A model generated the notes under the pieces. That model saw only the letters and a list, made by a program, of their open reading frames with translations, was not told where the DNA came from and ran no database searches. Both the position numbers and the translations under genes were made by a program. DNA of 64,000 nucleotides, taken from contig JAAKBF010000018.1 of the NCBI GenBank assembly GCA_012656075.1, positions 496,001 to 560,000 on the forward strand. The letters are read 5' to 3'. This DNA comes from Phytophthora hibernalis. Lineage: Eukaryota; Oomycota; Peronosporomycetes; Peronosporales; Peronosporaceae. Shown piece by piece: positions 31,418 through 42,280 of the stretch; position 1 is the first letter of the stretch; each line of letters starts with the position of its first letter.

Positions 31418-33053
31418 TTACTGGGAGCTGTTGTTGCGCGCGGTCTGCACAGCGGAACGGGCTTCGGGAACATGCCGACGTACTCCTGCGACGACAGGTA
31501 CCTAACACTAATCTGGCGCTTGTTGAACCAGCGGCCATGCAGTTTCTTGGCGGCGGCTACAGCACTGCCCACGTTGTCAAACAGCACATACACCAGGCCG
31601 CCCTGCTTGTCCTTCTCCACGTACGTGTGCAGCACAGGCCCGTACTGTCCACACTCTTCCGCGACATCCTGCTGGATCTCAACAGGCCACTCCGGATTCC
31701 CGCTCTTCTGCTCCTGGTACACATCGAACATATTCTTCACCACGAAGCAAAATGACTCAGTTCCTTCGATATCAGTTGAGGTCATCAGTGCCGTTGCCTG
31801 CTCCGCGCGCTGCGCAGCAGTAGCCGCGACGTTGTTCGTGTAGTCGCCAGTGGATGAAGCAGCTGGGTATCCTCCAACACTGCCACGCATAGCTACAGGG
31901 ACCAAGTTCACATCGTTGCCGGCAAGCTTGGCCATTAGTGCCGAGCGCGAGTGTGCGTTCATGCTGAGTCCCGTGCCTTCATCATCCTCGAGCTTCCATC
32001 GACCACCTGTAGCACTGTCGTCTGGGCCGCTAGCACCTGCTCCAGTCATACCTCTGCTGCCGCCGCCCATGGCATTCTCGTTCACTGGGCCAAGCCGCAG
32101 GTAGTTTCCTGCAAGCTCCAAACCGTTGCCCTTAGACAACGCAAAGTTAGCTTCCTGTGGACTGCTGAACTGGACAAAGCTAAAGCCCTTGGAACGTCCC
32201 ATTTCATCGCGGTTGATCGTCACCGACAGCACCTCACCGAACGACTGGAACACAATCCGCAGGTCGTCCTCCGTGATGTTCGTGTGGAGGTTTCCGCAAT
32301 AAATACGACTCGCCGCAGACAGCGCTGACGCCGACATGCCGCCTGCACCAGCAATTGTCCCGGCGAGTCCCCGCCAGGAGCGTCTGCCGTAAGAAGCGCA
32401 TTGGTTGCTGCAGTGGCATTCATGACCGAGTCCTTCTTGGCGGCAAAGTTCTTTTCCGCTTCCGACGCCTTGATCATAATCGGGAACACCTGGAAATCCG
32501 GCACCTGTCCACTGAGCAGCAACACCTTGGGCACATCTTCCAAATTCGACAGCTCCACGTACGCAAAGCCCTTGGAGCGGTTGGTGAACTTATCCCGGAT
32601 GAGCAGCACGTTCTCCACCTTGCCGGTCTTGGTGAGGAACCGCTCCAGGTCCTTCTCGCGCACCTTCTGCGTCAGCTGACCGACGAACACCGTGCGGTGG
32701 TCGCGCGTGAGCTCCATCAGCTCACGCTGCTTGGCGCGTTCCGCACGCTCTGCGGACGTGCTGCGCTCCCTCTCTACTTTAGGAGGCGAGGGCGAGCGGC
32801 TCTTGCTCTTCTGTTTCCTCCTGCTCGTTCTCTCCCTGCTTCGACTGCGACTGCGTCCTCTTTCTCGTCGTGAGCTGCCCCGACTGCGTCGTGGAGGCGA
32901 GCGGGAGCGAGAATGAGAGCGTCGAGAGCGTCGGCGCGTCTTGGACCGGGACCTGGAGCGGCGAGAGCGACGGCGTGAGCGAGTTTGACTGCGACTGCGC
33001 GTCCTGCTGCGACGTCTTGAGCGTCGCGACTCCTGCTCCGGTCTGTCGTCCAT
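31418..33053 (-). CDS. RBM39: RBM39/CAPER-type SR splicing factor
   Basis: The N-terminal 100 residues are an Arg-Ser domain. RRM1 has RTVFVGQLTQKV and KGFAYVELS; RRM2 has RIYCGNLHTNIT and KGFSFVQFS. The C-terminal UHM-type RRM has VVKNMFDVYQEQ and GGLVYVLFDNVGSAVAA. RBM39 couples U2AF/SF3B1 with splice-site choice in the nucleus. Two frame breaks are each fixed by one base at a run: GGG near 32357 between RRM1 and RRM2, and CCC near 31463, which restores a FPEA C-terminus and stop at 31418-31420. No intron is needed. Confidence 0.85.
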
Positions 33054-33085
33054 AAGGTCCGCTTCTTCTTGCTTGGACTAAGTAA

Positions 33086-33112
33086 TTAACATAATAATAA
33101 TAAATAATAGTA
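33086..33112. repeat. TAA/TTA microsatellite
   Basis: About nine imperfect AAT/TAA units just upstream of the RBM39 start codon, in the likely promoter region. Confidence 0.7.
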
Positions 33113-33164
33113 ACATATTAGAGATACTTTCGTTCCCAGCAGGATATCTCGGTGAATATTGCAG

Positions 33165-33281
33165 CTATAAGAGCCGCAGTTGCATGGTTCGATAGAGGAG
33201 AGCGTGTTCGACATGATGCAGTACCTTGGCGGCGGCCTGGATGCCTGCCTGCAGCAGCGAGTCGATGTCCTCGTCCGCCAT
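33165..33281 (-). CDS. Short ORF, possible first exon
   Basis: ATG 33281 opens MADEDIDSLLQAGIQAAAK, followed by a GTACTG that could be a splice donor (33224). Read through, the ORF is 38 codons. It shares an upstream region of about 170 bp with the divergent UNC45 gene. No family recognised; it may be noise. Confidence 0.25.
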   Translation of the reverse strand: MADEDIDSLLQAGIQAAAKVLHHVEHALLYRTMQLRLL

Positions 33282-33454
33282 GGAGTGCGCAATATCTCCT
33301 CGCTTTTGCTGTCGCTTGAGGGGCGCTAAAAACGGAGTGCGATTCATCGGCGCTCCACGCGATTCAAATCCTATCTTTCATCATACCTGCCTCCATCATA
33401 TCCTACGTCATGTACACCAAATGTATCCATCTCATACTTTTTCTCCCAAATACG

Positions 33455-36400
33455 ATGGCGAGCACGATGGAGGCGCTGCGCGCCGCCGGCAACGCGTTCT
33501 TCAGCGCCAAGGACTTCCAATCCGCCGTGGACAAGTACACGGAAGGTCTGTCAGCTTCTCCTCCGTCTTCCAGTGTCTCTGGTGACGAGTTTAAGGCCGT
33601 GGAAGCCCAGCGCGTGCTGCTCTGGAGCAATCGCGCCGCGTGTCTCCTACAGCTCGAAGACTTTGCAGGCGCAGAGAAGGACTGTACGCTGGCGCTGGGT
33701 CTAGAACCAGACAACTCCAAGGCCCGTTATCGCAGAGCTCAGGCGCACGTGGGACTGGGAAACTTGACGCAAGCTTTCAAGGACGTGCACTTGGTGCTGC
33801 AACACGCACCGAGCAACAAGGCGGCAGCGGCATTAGCCCGCAAGATCCAGGAGAAGGTGAGAGAGGATGTTCATGGAGTGCAGAAGGCACTGGACTCGAT
33901 TGTGGAAGGGGTTCAGGGGGACAATGGAGCTGCAACGGTGGAACAAGTGACACAACATCAGGAGAAGACGGTGGAGGCGCTGCAGTACCTCGAGATGAAG
34001 AGTGTGACGGAGCTGACGAGCTTACCTGAGGAAATTGTGAAGCGAGAAGGACTGCAGGTGCTCTGGAGAGCTGTGGCGAAGCTGGTGGAGCTGGAGAGCG
34101 AGGAAGGGAAGAGCGTGATGGAAATCTTGTCGCACGTGGTGTCGTTGCTGTCCATTCTGGCCTCGACGTCGATGCAGTTGGCGGGGACGACGTTTGAGAC
34201 GAATAATGGAGCGTTGGAAAGTCTGCTGGAGCTGCTGCACAAGCAGGTGGCGTTGGAGTATGAGACGAACGCCGCGGTCGAGGCCAAGAAGATGCCCGTG
34301 AGAGGCCGAAAGGCGATTATTCGACTAGCAGCGTTCATTTTCAAGTATCTGCTGATTGCTGCCAAGTCGGCCGACGATGCGTGTGTGCGTCGTGTGCTGG
34401 GAGGAATGCTGGATGGGCTGCGCAGTCGTGAACGCGCGCTGCAAATTGCGGCGCTTGATGGACTACTTCACTTTATCTCTGTACTGGGCGGTCAGACTTC
34501 GGTGACACCGAACACAGAGGATAGTGCTGCTCAGCAAATAAAGGTACGGTTTGCGACGCTGGCGCAGGAATTGGGGATTTTCTCGCTGCTCCACACCACT
34601 GCATCCAGCGCTCTGCCCGGGTATGATGCCGGTAACGCCTCTGCTGCCGCATCGAGCTCGGACCTGACGGCTGTGTTGTTGAGTCGGCTTCCGTTGGTCT
34701 TCACACAATGTCTGGCGCATTTTGAAGGCGATGATACAGTTCTGAAGAAAATGGTGCGAGATTGGTGTGTCTCTCCTGTGCTGGCTGCCCGACCCACGAA
34801 CCGCACACAGCTTGCTCAAGGCTCTGCATCGTGCCTGCTACTTTCGGCTCTCTTCCTTTCGAACGCGAAGCTTGGGCTTTGGGCTGTGCAGCAAACTGGA
34901 AATGACGGTACTGCGTTCCTCTCCCGTCTGCACGAGTTCTTGGCTGCATCGCGTACGTTTGACGATGAAAAGGCACAGACGCGGCAATTGCAGGAAATTT
35001 GGGTTGACTGTGTGGCCAGCATTTGCGGGGTGGAACATGGTCCTGCTTGTGTCCCACCTGCCCTGAGAATCGAGATCTACCGCATGCTGCAGGCATCGCT
35101 AGACGACGAAAATGACTTGATGCTACGCGCTAGCGCTCTGAGCATTCAGGTGAAACTAGGTATTGTTGAGAAGACCCTGGAAATGCCGTCTGCGGATGGA
35201 CAGTTTCTCATGGACAGCGTGTTCGAAGTGCTTGCTAGCGCAGAGGCTGTCGAAAGCAAGCACAAAGCAGAGGAAAAGGCAAAGCTGGACAAGGACAAAG
35301 CGAAGGTGCCAAGAGCTCAGTTGTTCTGGAGTGGCGTTTCTCCGAAGGAACGAGGCATTGAGGCGTTGTCGTACTTGATCACGTACACCCCCGTGAAGGA
35401 TGCCTTTGTAAAACACGCAGGGGCAGTAGCCAGCGTGTTCCGGGTCGAGTTTCCTAGCGCGAAGGACTCGGCGTCTGGGGCACAAGGAGGTGGTGGATTC
35501 CGGTCCAACGTTTACTACGGCATCGGATACATTTTGCATCACGTGCTAACGTCCGAGGCTGCTATTAAGCGGAAGCAAATGGAGGGCATGGAAATGACCG
35601 CAGACCAGTACGAAGAGCTGCAGAAGGCGTTGAAGCAAAAGTCTGTGCTTGAAGACGGCGATATCCCCGAATACGTCGAGGCACGTGTGACTAAGCTCGC
35701 TGCGTCGCGTGACGTGCTGACTGCGTTGGTGCAGCTTCTGAAGTTGTCGGCCACCAAATCGGAAAATATCATGGAGATGGCAACACTTAGCGCACTGCAC
35801 GCGACCGAAGCACCAGCTGTGCGTGGCAACCTTGTGCAATGTGGTGTCTTCCAGGCGCTGATTCCGTTGGCTCTACACCACATCGCAGTAGCGAAGAGCA
35901 AGGCCGCAACGAAGAACCCGACGCAGATTCAAGGGACCAAGATCTCCAACGCTGCAGGCCAGGCCATGGCCAAGATTCTCATCAGTACGAACCCGAACTT
36001 GATCCCGTCGTCGTCGCTTTTCTCGTCTATTCGGCCACTGCTAGACCTGTGCAAGGGCGACACGCAGCTGCTGCAGTTCGAGGCTCTCATGGCGCTCACC
36101 AACATCGCAACCGTGTCGGAGGAGACGAAGGCACGTATCGTGGGAGAACCTCAGGGGCTTTCAACGCTACAGTACCTTCAGTTCTCGGAGCATGAGCTGG
36201 TTCGTCGAGCGGCCACTGAGGCGATTTGCAATCTGCTCCCGAACGACAAGGTGATCGAACAAGTCTTCATGAACGAAGAGAAGGTGCGCCTTTGGGTCGC
36301 CTTTGCGTCTCTGGAGGACGAAGCCGAAGACTTTGAGACTGCGCGTGCTGCTGGAGGTGCATTAGCCATGGTGTCCCAGGCCCCGCAGGTTAGTTGGCTC

Positions 36401-36682
36401 CTCATGCGCCAGGGAGGACTCAAGGCTTTCGCTACCATCATCGAGCAAGGTTCCAACGTGGAGACGTTGCACCGAGCCTTGTTCGCGATGCAAAACATGC
36501 TGGAGGCGCTGTCCGACGCCGCAAAGGACGAAGAAAAGGCCGAAGAGCGAGCCAAATTCATCGAAGAGGTCAAGCAATACAGCTCCTCGCTCAAACAGAA
36601 GTTGGCAATTCACAGTGGGAAGACCCAGGCCAAGGATGCGGCTCAAGGTTGTCTCGCAGCCTTAAAACAGGCAATCGCCTAG
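33455..36682 (+). CDS. UNC45: UNC-45-type myosin chaperone (TPR plus UCS)
   Basis: An intact 1,075-codon single exon. Residues about 1-120 form three TPR units (ALRAAGNAFFSAKDFQSAVD; LWSNRAACLLQLEDFAGAEK; ARYRRAQAHVGLGNL), which in UNC-45 bind Hsp90/Hsp70 C-termini. The rest is armadillo-like helices of the central and UCS domains that fold and hold the myosin head, with VRRAATEAICNLLPN late in the chain. Oomycetes have many myosins, so one general chaperone makes sense. ATG 33455 (MASTMEAL) was chosen because the 15 residues from the in-frame 33410 start are hydrophobic and not part of the TPR fold. Confidence 0.85.
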   Translation: MASTMEALRAAGNAFFSAKDFQSAVDKYTEGLSASPPSSSVSGDEFKAVEAQRVLLWSNRAACLLQLEDFAGAEKDCTLALGLEPDNSKARYRRAQAHVGLGNLTQAFKDVHLVLQHAPSNKAAAALARKIQEKVREDVHGVQKALDSIVEGVQGDNGAATVEQVTQHQEKTVEALQYLEMKSVTELTSLPEEIVKREGLQVLWRAVAKLVELESEEGKSVMEILSHVVSLLSILASTSMQLAGTTFETNNGALESLLELLHKQVALEYETNAAVEAKKMPVRGRKAIIRLAAFIFKYLLIAAKSADDACVRRVLGGMLDGLRSRERALQIAALDGLLHFISVLGGQTSVTPNTEDSAAQQIKVRFATLAQELGIFSLLHTTASSALPGYDAGNASAAASSSDLTAVLLSRLPLVFTQCLAHFEGDDTVLKKMVRDWCVSPVLAARPTNRTQLAQGSASCLLLSALFLSNAKLGLWAVQQTGNDGTAFLSRLHEFLAASRTFDDEKAQTRQLQEIWVDCVASICGVEHGPACVPPALRIEIYRMLQASLDDENDLMLRASALSIQVKLGIVEKTLEMPSADGQFLMDSVFEVLASAEAVESKHKAEEKAKLDKDKAKVPRAQLFWSGVSPKERGIEALSYLITYTPVKDAFVKHAGAVASVFRVEFPSAKDSASGAQGGGGFRSNVYYGIGYILHHVLTSEAAIKRKQMEGMEMTADQYEELQKALKQKSVLEDGDIPEYVEARVTKLAASRDVLTALVQLLKLSATKSENIMEMATLSALHATEAPAVRGNLVQCGVFQALIPLALHHIAVAKSKAATKNPTQIQGTKISNAAGQAMAKILISTNPNLIPSSSLFSSIRPLLDLCKGDTQLLQFEALMALTNIATVSEETKARIVGEPQGLSTLQYLQFSEHELVRRAATEAICNLLPNDKVIEQVFMNEEKVRLWVAFASLEDEAEDFETARAAGGALAMVSQAPQVSWLLMRQGGLKAFATIIEQGSNVETLHRALFAMQNMLEALSDAAKDEEKAEERAKFIEEVKQYSSSLKQKLAIHSGKTQAKDAAQGCLAALKQAIA

Positions 36683-36693
36683 CTGTAGGTGAC

Positions 36694-37211
36694 TCAAGTA
36701 GAAAGAGTCTGAAAGAATACATGTACTTCGGACTCAATGCTCGAGTTTGATAGCTGAGGGGAGATGGCAGCGCCGTAGACTGTCACGATGCAGTAGATAG
36801 TGCTGTTCTCCCACAGCACCGTACAGTAGCCGTCCATGGCGGGGTCCCAGAAGCAGGCGGCGGCCGTAGTCATCCCAGCCCCAGTCTTCTGCATGATGAG
36901 GCACGTGACCGCATACTTGAAGGGTTTGTTGAGGTTCTGCAGGCCAGTGAGTACACTCGCCACCAACGTGTTGCTCCAATCCATCACCTTCTTCCGGTTG
37001 TACACCGTGTCCTTCAACGCAGACTCGATCGCCTGCAAAAGTCACAAGTCTGTCAGTCATGACACAAAGAGATACCAAACCTACAGATCTGTCAGTACCG
37101 TCTTGGCAATGGGCAGCACATCCTCCTGCGAGAATTCACTCTGTAACATCACTCCATTAGCCACCAACACTCAACAGCATTGGCAACCAACAGCACCTCG
37201 TTCGTATCCAT
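36694..37211 (-). CDS. DYNLT1: Tctex-1 family dynein light chain
   Basis: Three exons on the minus strand: 37197-37211, 37099-37140 and 36694-37032, with introns of 56 and 66 nt (GT-AG), all phase 0, giving 131 residues. Hallmarks are IESALKDTVYNRKKVMDWSN, FKYAVTCLIMQKTGAGMTTA and CFWDPAMDGYCTVLWEN. The protein is a subunit of cytoplasmic/axonemal dynein linking cargo to the motor; zoospores carry flagella. The C-terminal 25 residues after YGAAI extend past the usual family end. The first coding exon holds only five codons. Confidence 0.85.
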
Positions 37212-37414
37212 AGTCACTCCGTCTCACTGATGGATACGCCTTTTCGCGTCGTTTCGCGTCCCGTACGTATCCATCACCTCATACCACACCACTATCACAC
37301 CAACCTCCTCTGTCCCAAGCAAAACGCCCCTTCCATCCATCACCTCTTCAAAAAAACGACAATCTAACCTGGACAAATTGCCACTACCATCTCAGAGCTT
37401 ATTAGGCGGGAACG

Positions 37415-37897
37415 ATGAGTGACGACTCGATCTCGGTGCAGCGACTTCGCCAGGAGCGCAAGAACTGGCGGCGAGACCACCCGGCGGGCTTCTGGGCGCG
37501 ACCTGTCGCCAGCGATGACGGCTCGCTCAATCTCATGCTGTGGCACGCAGGCATCCCGGGCAAGGCCGGCACGGACTGGGAAGGCGGAGTGTTCAAGATG
37601 TCGCTGACCTTCTCGGAGGACTACCCTAGCAAGCCTCCGCTCGTCAAGTTCACGCCGCCGCTGTACCACCCCAACGTGTACCCATCAGGCACCGTGTGTC
37701 TGAGCATCCTGAACGAGGACAAGGACTGGAAGCCCAGCGTGACCATCAAGCAGATCCTCAAGGGCGTGCAGGACCTGCTGGACCAGCCCAACATGGCAGA
37801 CCCGGCGCAGCGCGAGCCGTACATGGACCTGAAGAACGACCCGGAGCTGTACAAGCGCAAGGTGCGGCAGCTGGCACTCAAGAACCGCGAGAGTTAG
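37415..37897 (+). CDS. UBC9: SUMO-conjugating enzyme E2
   Basis: A single intact exon of 160 residues, family length. It has [19 protein letters not shown], the UBC9-typical basic N-terminal helix, [15 protein letters not shown] with the catalytic Cys near residue 95, and the insert [14 protein letters not shown]. It accepts SUMO from the E1 and passes it to lysines. About 200 bp separate it from the divergent dynein light chain gene. Confidence 0.95.
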   Translation: MSDDSISVQRLRQERKNWRRDHPAGFWARPVASDDGSLNLMLWHAGIPGKAGTDWEGGVFKMSLTFSEDYPSKPPLVKFTPPLYHPNVYPSGTVCLSILNEDKDWKPSVTIKQILKGVQDLLDQPNMADPAQREPYMDLKNDPELYKRKVRQLALKNRES

Positions 37898-38014
37898 AGC
37901 TTTCGATACTGAGTCAATGACAAGGAGAGCTATACTGTGCTAGAACGGACGGGCGTGTTGCAAAGGCTACGTAGCTAGTCTTGTTTCTTAGCTGGCATCA
38001 CTGTCAGCAGAGCT

Positions 38015-38810
38015 CTAGTCCTTCTTGAGCGCGAACATCTCCCTGGTAATCCCCGACGCCTTGATGGTCAAGATCTCCACGCTGTCGCCCGTGTAAATAT
38101 CTCTCTGCAGCCACAAAACAAGGTCAGTAGTTGAATCACTCCCCCATCATCTTATGACTCACTTCTCCAGCCGTAATGAACGCGTCCTTGATGATGTCCT
38201 TGGTCTCCTGCAGCGTGAGCGCTCTCTTGGGGTCCGAGCGCGAGTCGTGCTCCACCAGATTGTCCAGCAACGGGATCATCAAGTGTCCTCCAGAGCCTTG
38301 CGCCGCACGCGTCACGCGGTCGTACGAGCCAATGGCGTCGTACGTGTACACGGCGCCCTTGCCTTCCTCGTCGATGCCGCCCAGGATGCAGAATGCGTAG
38401 TACGGGAAGAAGCGACGCGAGTACAGCGTGTTCATGAGCAGCTGCGACATGGCGCTCGAGCTCATGGGCGCCTCATTGTCGTGCTGGTACATCTGCGCGC
38501 GGATGCTGAGCACGCCACGCAGCTGGATCACGTCGTTGTGCGAGCCGGGACAGCCCAGCACCGTCGTGGGCGTGAGTTCATGCAGCTTGCTCTCGTCGCG
38601 ACTCAGCACCGAGTAGCCCGTGCTCAGACGCGTGTCCCCCGCCACGACCACGAAGTCTTCGCCCGCGATGGCCAGCACCGTGCCGCCGTTGAAGTCGTAG
38701 GGCTCCCAGTTGGAGCGCTGCTCGTGCACACCTGCCTGCACGTCCTTGAGCCCCAGCTTGGCGTCTCCGCTTGTGGTCCACGCCACGGCCTCCGGCATAC
38801 TGCGCGACAT
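38015..38810 (-). CDS. PSMB1: 20S proteasome subunit beta-6
   Basis: Exon 1 is 38163-38810, exon 2 is 38015-38104, with a 58-nt intron (GT-AG), phase 0, 245 residues. FNGGTVLAIAGEDFVVVAGD, GCPGSHNDVIQLRG, GIDEEGKGAVYTYDAIGSY and, in exon 2, RDIYTGDSVEIL identify beta-6. It is a structural, non-catalytic ring subunit of the core particle. Confidence 0.9.
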
Positions 38811-39159
38811 GGTAACTCGGTCTTGGATTCCTGCTTAGCTCGATCTTTGAGCGAAGATTTCTTCCCCGATAGCGGACACTCAAGAGGATTATCCCCCGCT
38901 AGAGTGACTATCCGACACAAGTGCGACAGTTTCATCACCTGTATAAATACATAAACTCGATAAACATATAGTTGCCAATTTGTTATTTGATCACACAAAC
39001 CTTATGAGATATTATCAACTGCCACAATTGATATAGTAGTATGTGATAAAGTTGAGGTTTATTACTGTACCTGACCATACGTTGTTGGCTGGCGTTCTGT
39101 CACCGTACATTTTCCTCGAGGGGTCTACTTGCTGTGCATCAAGCGACGAATCCGACAAG

Positions 39160-39636
39160 ATGGAGCGCGAGCCGTGCCCCTTCCGCATCGTGGAGGACGC
39201 GGGCGGAGGCTTCGTGCTGGGCGCTGTGTTCGGCAGCGGCTGGTACACGTTCAAGGGCGCGCGCAACTCGCCGTCTGGTCAGCGCTTCCGGGGCGCCATC
39301 TACAACGCCAAGATGCGCACGCCCGTGCTGGCCGGGGGCTTCGCTGTCTGGGGACTGCTCTTCTCCAGCTTCGACTGTTCTTTCGAGGCGCTGCGACGGA
39401 AGGAGGACCCGTGGAACTCGATCCTGGCTGGAGCAGCTACGGGTGGAGCTCTAGCGGCTCGTGCTGGACCCCGTGCTGCTGCGGGCCAGGCGCTCATTGG
39501 TGGCGTGCTATTGGCTGCTATCGAGGGCGTGAGCATCATGGTGAACGAGTGGTTCGCGCCCCAGCCAGACCAGGCGGCCGACCTGATGGGCAACCCAGAG
39601 CTGGACGAGCAGAAGCTGGCGCCGCCGTCGTTCTAA
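39160..39636 (+). CDS. TIM17: Mitochondrial import translocase subunit TIM17
   Basis: A single exon of 158 residues. REPCPFRIVEDAGGGFVLG, FKGARNSPSGQRFRGA and GFAVWGLLFSSFDCSFEALR are typical TIM17 motifs; four TM segments are expected. It works in the TIM23 inner-membrane channel. ATG 39160 was chosen over the in-frame 39043 because family similarity begins at MEREPCP. Confidence 0.9.
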   Translation: MEREPCPFRIVEDAGGGFVLGAVFGSGWYTFKGARNSPSGQRFRGAIYNAKMRTPVLAGGFAVWGLLFSSFDCSFEALRRKEDPWNSILAGAATGGALAARAGPRAAAGQALIGGVLLAAIEGVSIMVNEWFAPQPDQAADLMGNPELDEQKLAPPSF

Positions 39637-39694
39637 GCGGGTGTTTGTTATATAGGGTGACAGTGTTGCTGCCCTCCTTAATTATAGGAAGGAC

Positions 39695-39895
39695 CTACGC
39701 TTCCCGGGTCGCTTGGGCCTGGGCCGAGGATAGAGAGGCGGAACTGGGGTCGGAACGAGGAAGGACGGTGGGGAACAGCAGGAAGAGAACAGCGATAACC
39801 GACGCGGACAGAATGACAATGTAACCTTTAGACGCTTCAGCTACGAAGTTGGAGTTTGCCTGCTGCCTGCAAGGAGAGGAAGTTGGTTGATTCAT
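39695..39895 (-). CDS. Small single-TM protein, hypothetical
   Basis: A 66-codon ORF, MNQPTSSP at the start. It contains GYIVILSASVIAVLFLLFPT, a good TM segment, and a Ser/Ala-rich tail. It is convergent with TIM17, 58 bp beyond its stop. No family recognised. An alternative upstream start is in frame at 39961. Confidence 0.4.
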   Translation of the reverse strand: MNQPTSSPCRQQANSNFVAEASKGYIVILSASVIAVLFLLFPTVLPRSDPSSASLSSAQAQATREA

Positions 39896-40089
39896 TTGTG
39901 CGTGAACGAGGATTGACGGTGCTCGCTCGTTATTTATGTCGGAGCATGCAGCGATTGACAAGAAAAGCCGGAAACGAACAACATCAACTGCTGAAACGGA
40001 CCTGCCGCAGGACCAGCAGCTTCACGCTGCGAGCAACGAAACTCGATACTGAAACACCAGGGCGCAATTGAAGCTTTCTTCGTGTGGAC

Positions 40090-41000
40090 ATGTCGGAGAT
40101 CAGCTACTACGATGCGGACTTGAGCGATGCAATCGAGAAGCTCAACGACCTCATGGGCAAAGTGGCCAAGGCGCCGCCCGGTGTTCGACCCGAGTACGAC
40201 AAGCGGCGAGACAGGCATACTACGAAACAGAGCAATTGTGATTAACACGCTGTCAATGTGTAGATGCTCGCGATGGCCGAAGTGAAGCTCAAGGAGATGG
40301 TAGAGCTCAAGAAAGGGTTTCAGTTGGCACTACGACAAGCTCCACGAGATCAAGTCGCTGCATTTCGTGAGGTTCGTGGTCGCGCAGGTTCAATTGCTGT
40401 CTTGCTCGCCATGGCTGAAGTTTGTCGGTGATTGTCGTGCAAACAACAGAAATTTGAGGAACACTGCGCTCGCGTTGAAGAGCTTTCTAGCGAATTCCGC
40501 TGGGCTAAGGCTGAGCAAGAACGCAACGGACTGTTTGGTGATCGGCCGGCGGCAAATGCGGCTGGAGCTCGAATCACAAATGGTATGGGCAACAAGGATC
40601 TGCTCGATAAAACGGTGGACATCAATCGAAGACGGAGCAAAGTCTCATGAGCACAGCAAAAATGGTCGAGCAGTCAAAAGATGTCGCGGCAGCTACGGCA
40701 GAAGTGCTGCGCGGCCAACGGGAGCATATTGTTGAGATCACAGATGCCGTCATGGGCATCGAGGACAGTTTGCAGCGGGCTGACAAGCTCATCCGCTCCT
40801 TCGCACGGAGAATGGCGACAGACAGAGTGATTTTGCTCTTCACGTTCCTTGTGATAGTTGGAATCGCCGGCATCGTAGGCTACAAGTCTATGAACCCCAA
40901 CGACACCACCTTCTACGTCCCCGACGAAGTCACTCCACCTGACCCGACAGTGCTCTACAACACTACGGTTACTGCTCTGAACAGCACACTTAATTCGTGA
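40090..41000 (+). CDS. Qb-SNARE of the NPSN (novel plant SNARE) type
   Basis: The first exon begins MSEISYYDADLSDAIEKLND (40090). A second exon starts 40264. An intron at 40372-40449 (78 nt) then leads to KFEEHCARVEELSSEFRWAK. The SNARE motif is TEQSLMSTAKMVEQSKDVAA to ADKLIRSFARRMATDRVIL, followed by one TM segment and a short Thr/Asn-rich luminal tail. NPSN proteins act in membrane fusion, in plants at the plasma membrane and cell plate. The first intron's donor is uncertain (40170-40200). One base lost at an A run near 40635 shifts the frame just before the SNARE motif. Confidence 0.7.
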
Positions 41001-41106
41001 GAGTAAATGCACCTGAAAATATTCAGCAAACGCGAGATATCGCTCTAACCTCCCGCGTGAACCGATGTTAGACTTCCGCTTCTCCCTTTGACATGCTTTA
41101 TCCGAT

Positions 41107-42119
41107 CTAGGAGCTCTCGTCGGACCGAGAATCGTCATCATCATCCGATCCCGACTCTTCTTCGTCAGAGTCGTCCTCACTAGAACTGCTTTCCTCCTCG
41201 TCAGAGCCCTCTGAACCTTCTTCCTTCTCCGACTCGACAGGTAAGAATTCTTTAAGCTGGTACAAGCTCTGGAGTTTGGCTCGATGGCCTGCTTTCTGGA
41301 TATGCATAGCATCTAGCGTCTTGTCATCGAGTCCAGCAGTGCCCAGGAGAAAGTTAGCATCCTCGAAACCTTCATCGAAAAATATAGGCGCGTATTCTAC
41401 TAGCCCAATGCTCGCCAACCAGCTAGAAAGTTGTGCTCGACCAGCAGCACGAGTTGCATGGTCCACCAGAAGTGCTTTCATGTCAGAAAGTTCAAGCTCT
41501 GTCGCCAATTCGACTGGCGTCGTCTCATTCTGGTCAAACCAAGGAGATTAGTCCCCAATGCAGTTCCAGACACAGCATTGCTGAAATACCTTGGTCTCAA
41601 GCTGCTGGATGTCGTCGTGGTTCAGCAAGAGCTTTACTATTGCGCGATTGCCTTGCAGGATTGCCAAGTGCAATGGACTGCACCCCACCTATCGTTCAAA
41701 AACCATTTCAACGTTCCTGTATTACTCATAAAAGTCAAGATTTTGCACGTACTTGGTTATCGACGGCATTCACTTTGGAAGAAGGCGATGCAGCAAGCAA
41801 AAGCTTGACGACTGCTTCATGCTCGAAGCGCACAGCGATATGTAGTGGCGAGTACGCATATTTCGTCTTAAAGCACAACACAGCAAGCCGATCAACCAGA
41901 CCCTCATACCTACGAACTACGAATACGACATACATTTCCCAGCGCATTAACAGCCTCCGAGTTAACCGCAATCAGTTCCGCCATCAGCTCGGTATCTCCC
42001 AGTGCGCACGCGTACTGCAGCGGTGTCCACGTGACAACATCACGCGGTGACCCGGCCTCCAACCGACCACAGCTCACTTCTTCTACCGTCACGCCCAAAT
42101 CTTCCAGACGCGTCGGCAT
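41107..42119 (-). CDS. Ankyrin-repeat and SAM-domain protein with acidic tail
   Basis: Four exons (41934-42119, 41753-41866, 41590-41688, 41107-41529) with phase-0 GT-AG introns of 67, 64 and 60 nt, giving 273 residues. Three ankyrin repeats are spread one per exon: TPLQYACALGDTELMAELI, SPLHIAVRFEHEAVVKLLL and SPLHLAILQGNRAIVKLLL, plus TPVELATELELSDMKALLVD opening exon 4. A SAM domain follows (LSSWLASIGLVEYAPIFFDE to AGHRAKLQSLYQL). The last 45 residues are Glu/Asp/Ser only. Likely a scaffold; no specific orthologue recognised. Confidence 0.8.
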
Positions 42120-42280
42120 CACTATACAATCTACAAAGGCACCTCAAGCGTCGCTAGCCGAAGAAATCTACCACGACCACAAAAGTCACTCAAACTGTCT
42201 TGTAAGCTTGTAGTTATCCTACAGCTAAGAGAGCGATCGGTCTTCCTCTTCAATTCAACAATACATAATCTACTGTAAAT

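Noticed and set aside
38154..38954. Long plus-strand ORF (266 codons)
   Set aside because: It is the antisense shadow of the proteasome beta-6 gene, rich in His/Arg/Val as expected from GC-biased codons.
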